A stretch of 5,635 nucleotides of DNA, taken from NCBI GenBank assembly GCA_009392075.1, contig VFHG01000191.1, positions 1 through 5,635 on the forward strand, in the 5' to 3' direction. Position numbers and translations under genes: made by a program. This DNA comes from SAR202 cluster bacterium. GTDB taxonomy: Bacteria; Chloroflexota; Dehalococcoidia; UBA3495. Shown here one piece after another: positions 5,391 to 5,635 of this stretch; the stretch's first letter is position 1, and every line of letters begins with the position of its first letter. The notes beneath the pieces were generated by a model, which saw only the letters and a list, made by a program, of their open reading frames with translations, had not been told where the DNA came from and made no database searches.

Positions 5391-5421
5391 CACCGGCGCG
5401 GCACGCGACGAATTCAATCCA

Positions 5422-5450
5422 ACTATAACCGGATTCAGCCGCCCAGGCAA
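5422..5450 (-). promoter_or_regulatory. Promoter of the Fur/PerR-family gene
   Basis: On the minus strand, TTGCCT (5450-5445, 4/6 to TTGACA) and TATAGT (5427-5422, 5/6 to TATAAT) are spaced by an ideal 17 bp. The predicted transcript start is near 5415, giving an 85-base leader that contains the nested inverted repeats at 5362-5410. The spacer carries another GATTC word (5432-5436, plus strand). Confidence 0.55.
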
Positions 5451-5550
5451 CCCTAATTATCACTTTTCTTGACTTTCTTTATTCGGGAAACTGGGGTTTG
5501 TTGGATATATTGTACCAACTTTCACAAGCCTCGGTCAGGTGTGCGCTGAA

Positions 5551-5570
5551 GCCGAATCATCGGCTATAAT
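5551..5570 (+). promoter_or_regulatory. tRNA-Ser promoter -10 box with an adjacent dyad
   Basis: A perfect TATAAT (5565-5570) lies 9 bp before the tRNA, predicting a transcript start near 5577 and a 5' leader of only about three bases. A dyad GCCGA-ATCA-TCGGC (5551-5564) abuts the -10 box and fills most of the promoter spacer. No good -35 hexamer was found at 16-18 bp (TGCGCT at the 17-bp position), so the dyad may be an activator or repressor site. Confidence 0.55.
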
Positions 5571-5579
5571 ACTGGCCCC

Positions 5580-5635
5580 GGAGAGATGGCTGAGCGGACG
5601 AAAGCGCCGGTCTCGAAAACCGGTATGGGGGCAAC
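5580..5635 (+). tRNA. tRNA-Ser(CGA), 5' part (cut by window edge)
   Basis: The sequence begins with GGAGAGA, the 5' strand of an acceptor stem. A D-stem GCT/AGC (5589-5591 and 5603-5605) follows, with the GG pair of the D-loop at 5596-5597. The anticodon stem CCGGT/ACCGG encloses the 7-base loop CTCGAAA, giving anticodon CGA at 5614-5616, which reads the serine codon UCG. The variable region starts at TATGGGGG and looks like the long arm expected of a type II serine tRNA. The remaining variable arm, T-arm and acceptor 3' strand, about 35 bases, lie beyond the window. Confidence 0.93.

Noticed and set aside
5500..5519. Inverted repeat GTTGG/CCAAC around an AT-rich centre with -10-like words on both strands
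   Set aside because: The stem is only 5 bp with a 10-base centre, and no acceptable -35 accompanies it on the plus strand (the minus-strand CTGACC is distant). Too weak to call as promoter or operator.

Overview
The window is GC-rich, tightly packed bacterial DNA. It carries six recognisable protein-coding regions, one of them cut by the left edge, and the first part of a tRNA gene cut by the right edge. The gene set is that of an ordinary chromosome: there are no transposases, integrases, phage genes or CRISPR repeats. The CcdA-type protein with an NPCGF motif, the BtuF-like protein without a signal peptide, TTG starts and GC-rich coding sequence fit an uncultured Chloroflexota-like or similar high-GC lineage. 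That placement is an impression from protein style, not a demonstrated assignment.

Layout, left to right. Positions 1-389 (minus) hold the N-terminal part of a CcdA/DsbD-type thiol-disulfide membrane protein. Its 153-bp upstream gap contains an AT-rich PerR-box-like dyad and a perfect GC-rich palindrome. Positions 543-1463 (minus) encode a BtuF-like cobalamin-binding protein that appears to be made from a leaderless transcript. A short divergent promoter region (about 1464-1582) separates it from folD (1583-2479, plus, TTG start), which is followed 31 bp later by queA (2511-3560, plus). The stop codon of queA interlocks with the stop codon of a convergent 2-keto-4-pentenoate hydratase-like gene (3557-4351, minus), which lies downstream of a small VOC/glyoxalase-fold gene (4405-4761, minus). 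A strong hairpin separates that pair from a Fur/PerR-family regulator (4869-5330, minus). The regulator has a well-formed promoter and a potentially structured leader with a dyad. At the right edge, a tRNA-Ser(CGA) gene begins on the plus strand behind a perfect TATAAT box.

How the genes relate. FolD supplies folate one-carbon units and QueA makes the epoxyqueuosine precursor in tRNA. The neighbouring cobalamin-binding protein would fit this setting because methionine synthase of the MetH type and epoxyqueuosine reductase QueG both use cobalamin; this link is inference. The VOC and hydratase genes look like a two-gene unit, possibly for handling ring-cleavage-type oxo acids. The Fur-family protein keeps both structural zinc CxxC pairs but has two substitutions at the PerR regulatory-metal positions, so its sensing specificity is uncertain. 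No wholly novel multi-gene system is evident. The points most worth checking are regulatory: the leaderless promoter, the PerR-like box, the recurring GATTC/GAATC dyads around the regulator, and the interlocked convergent stops.
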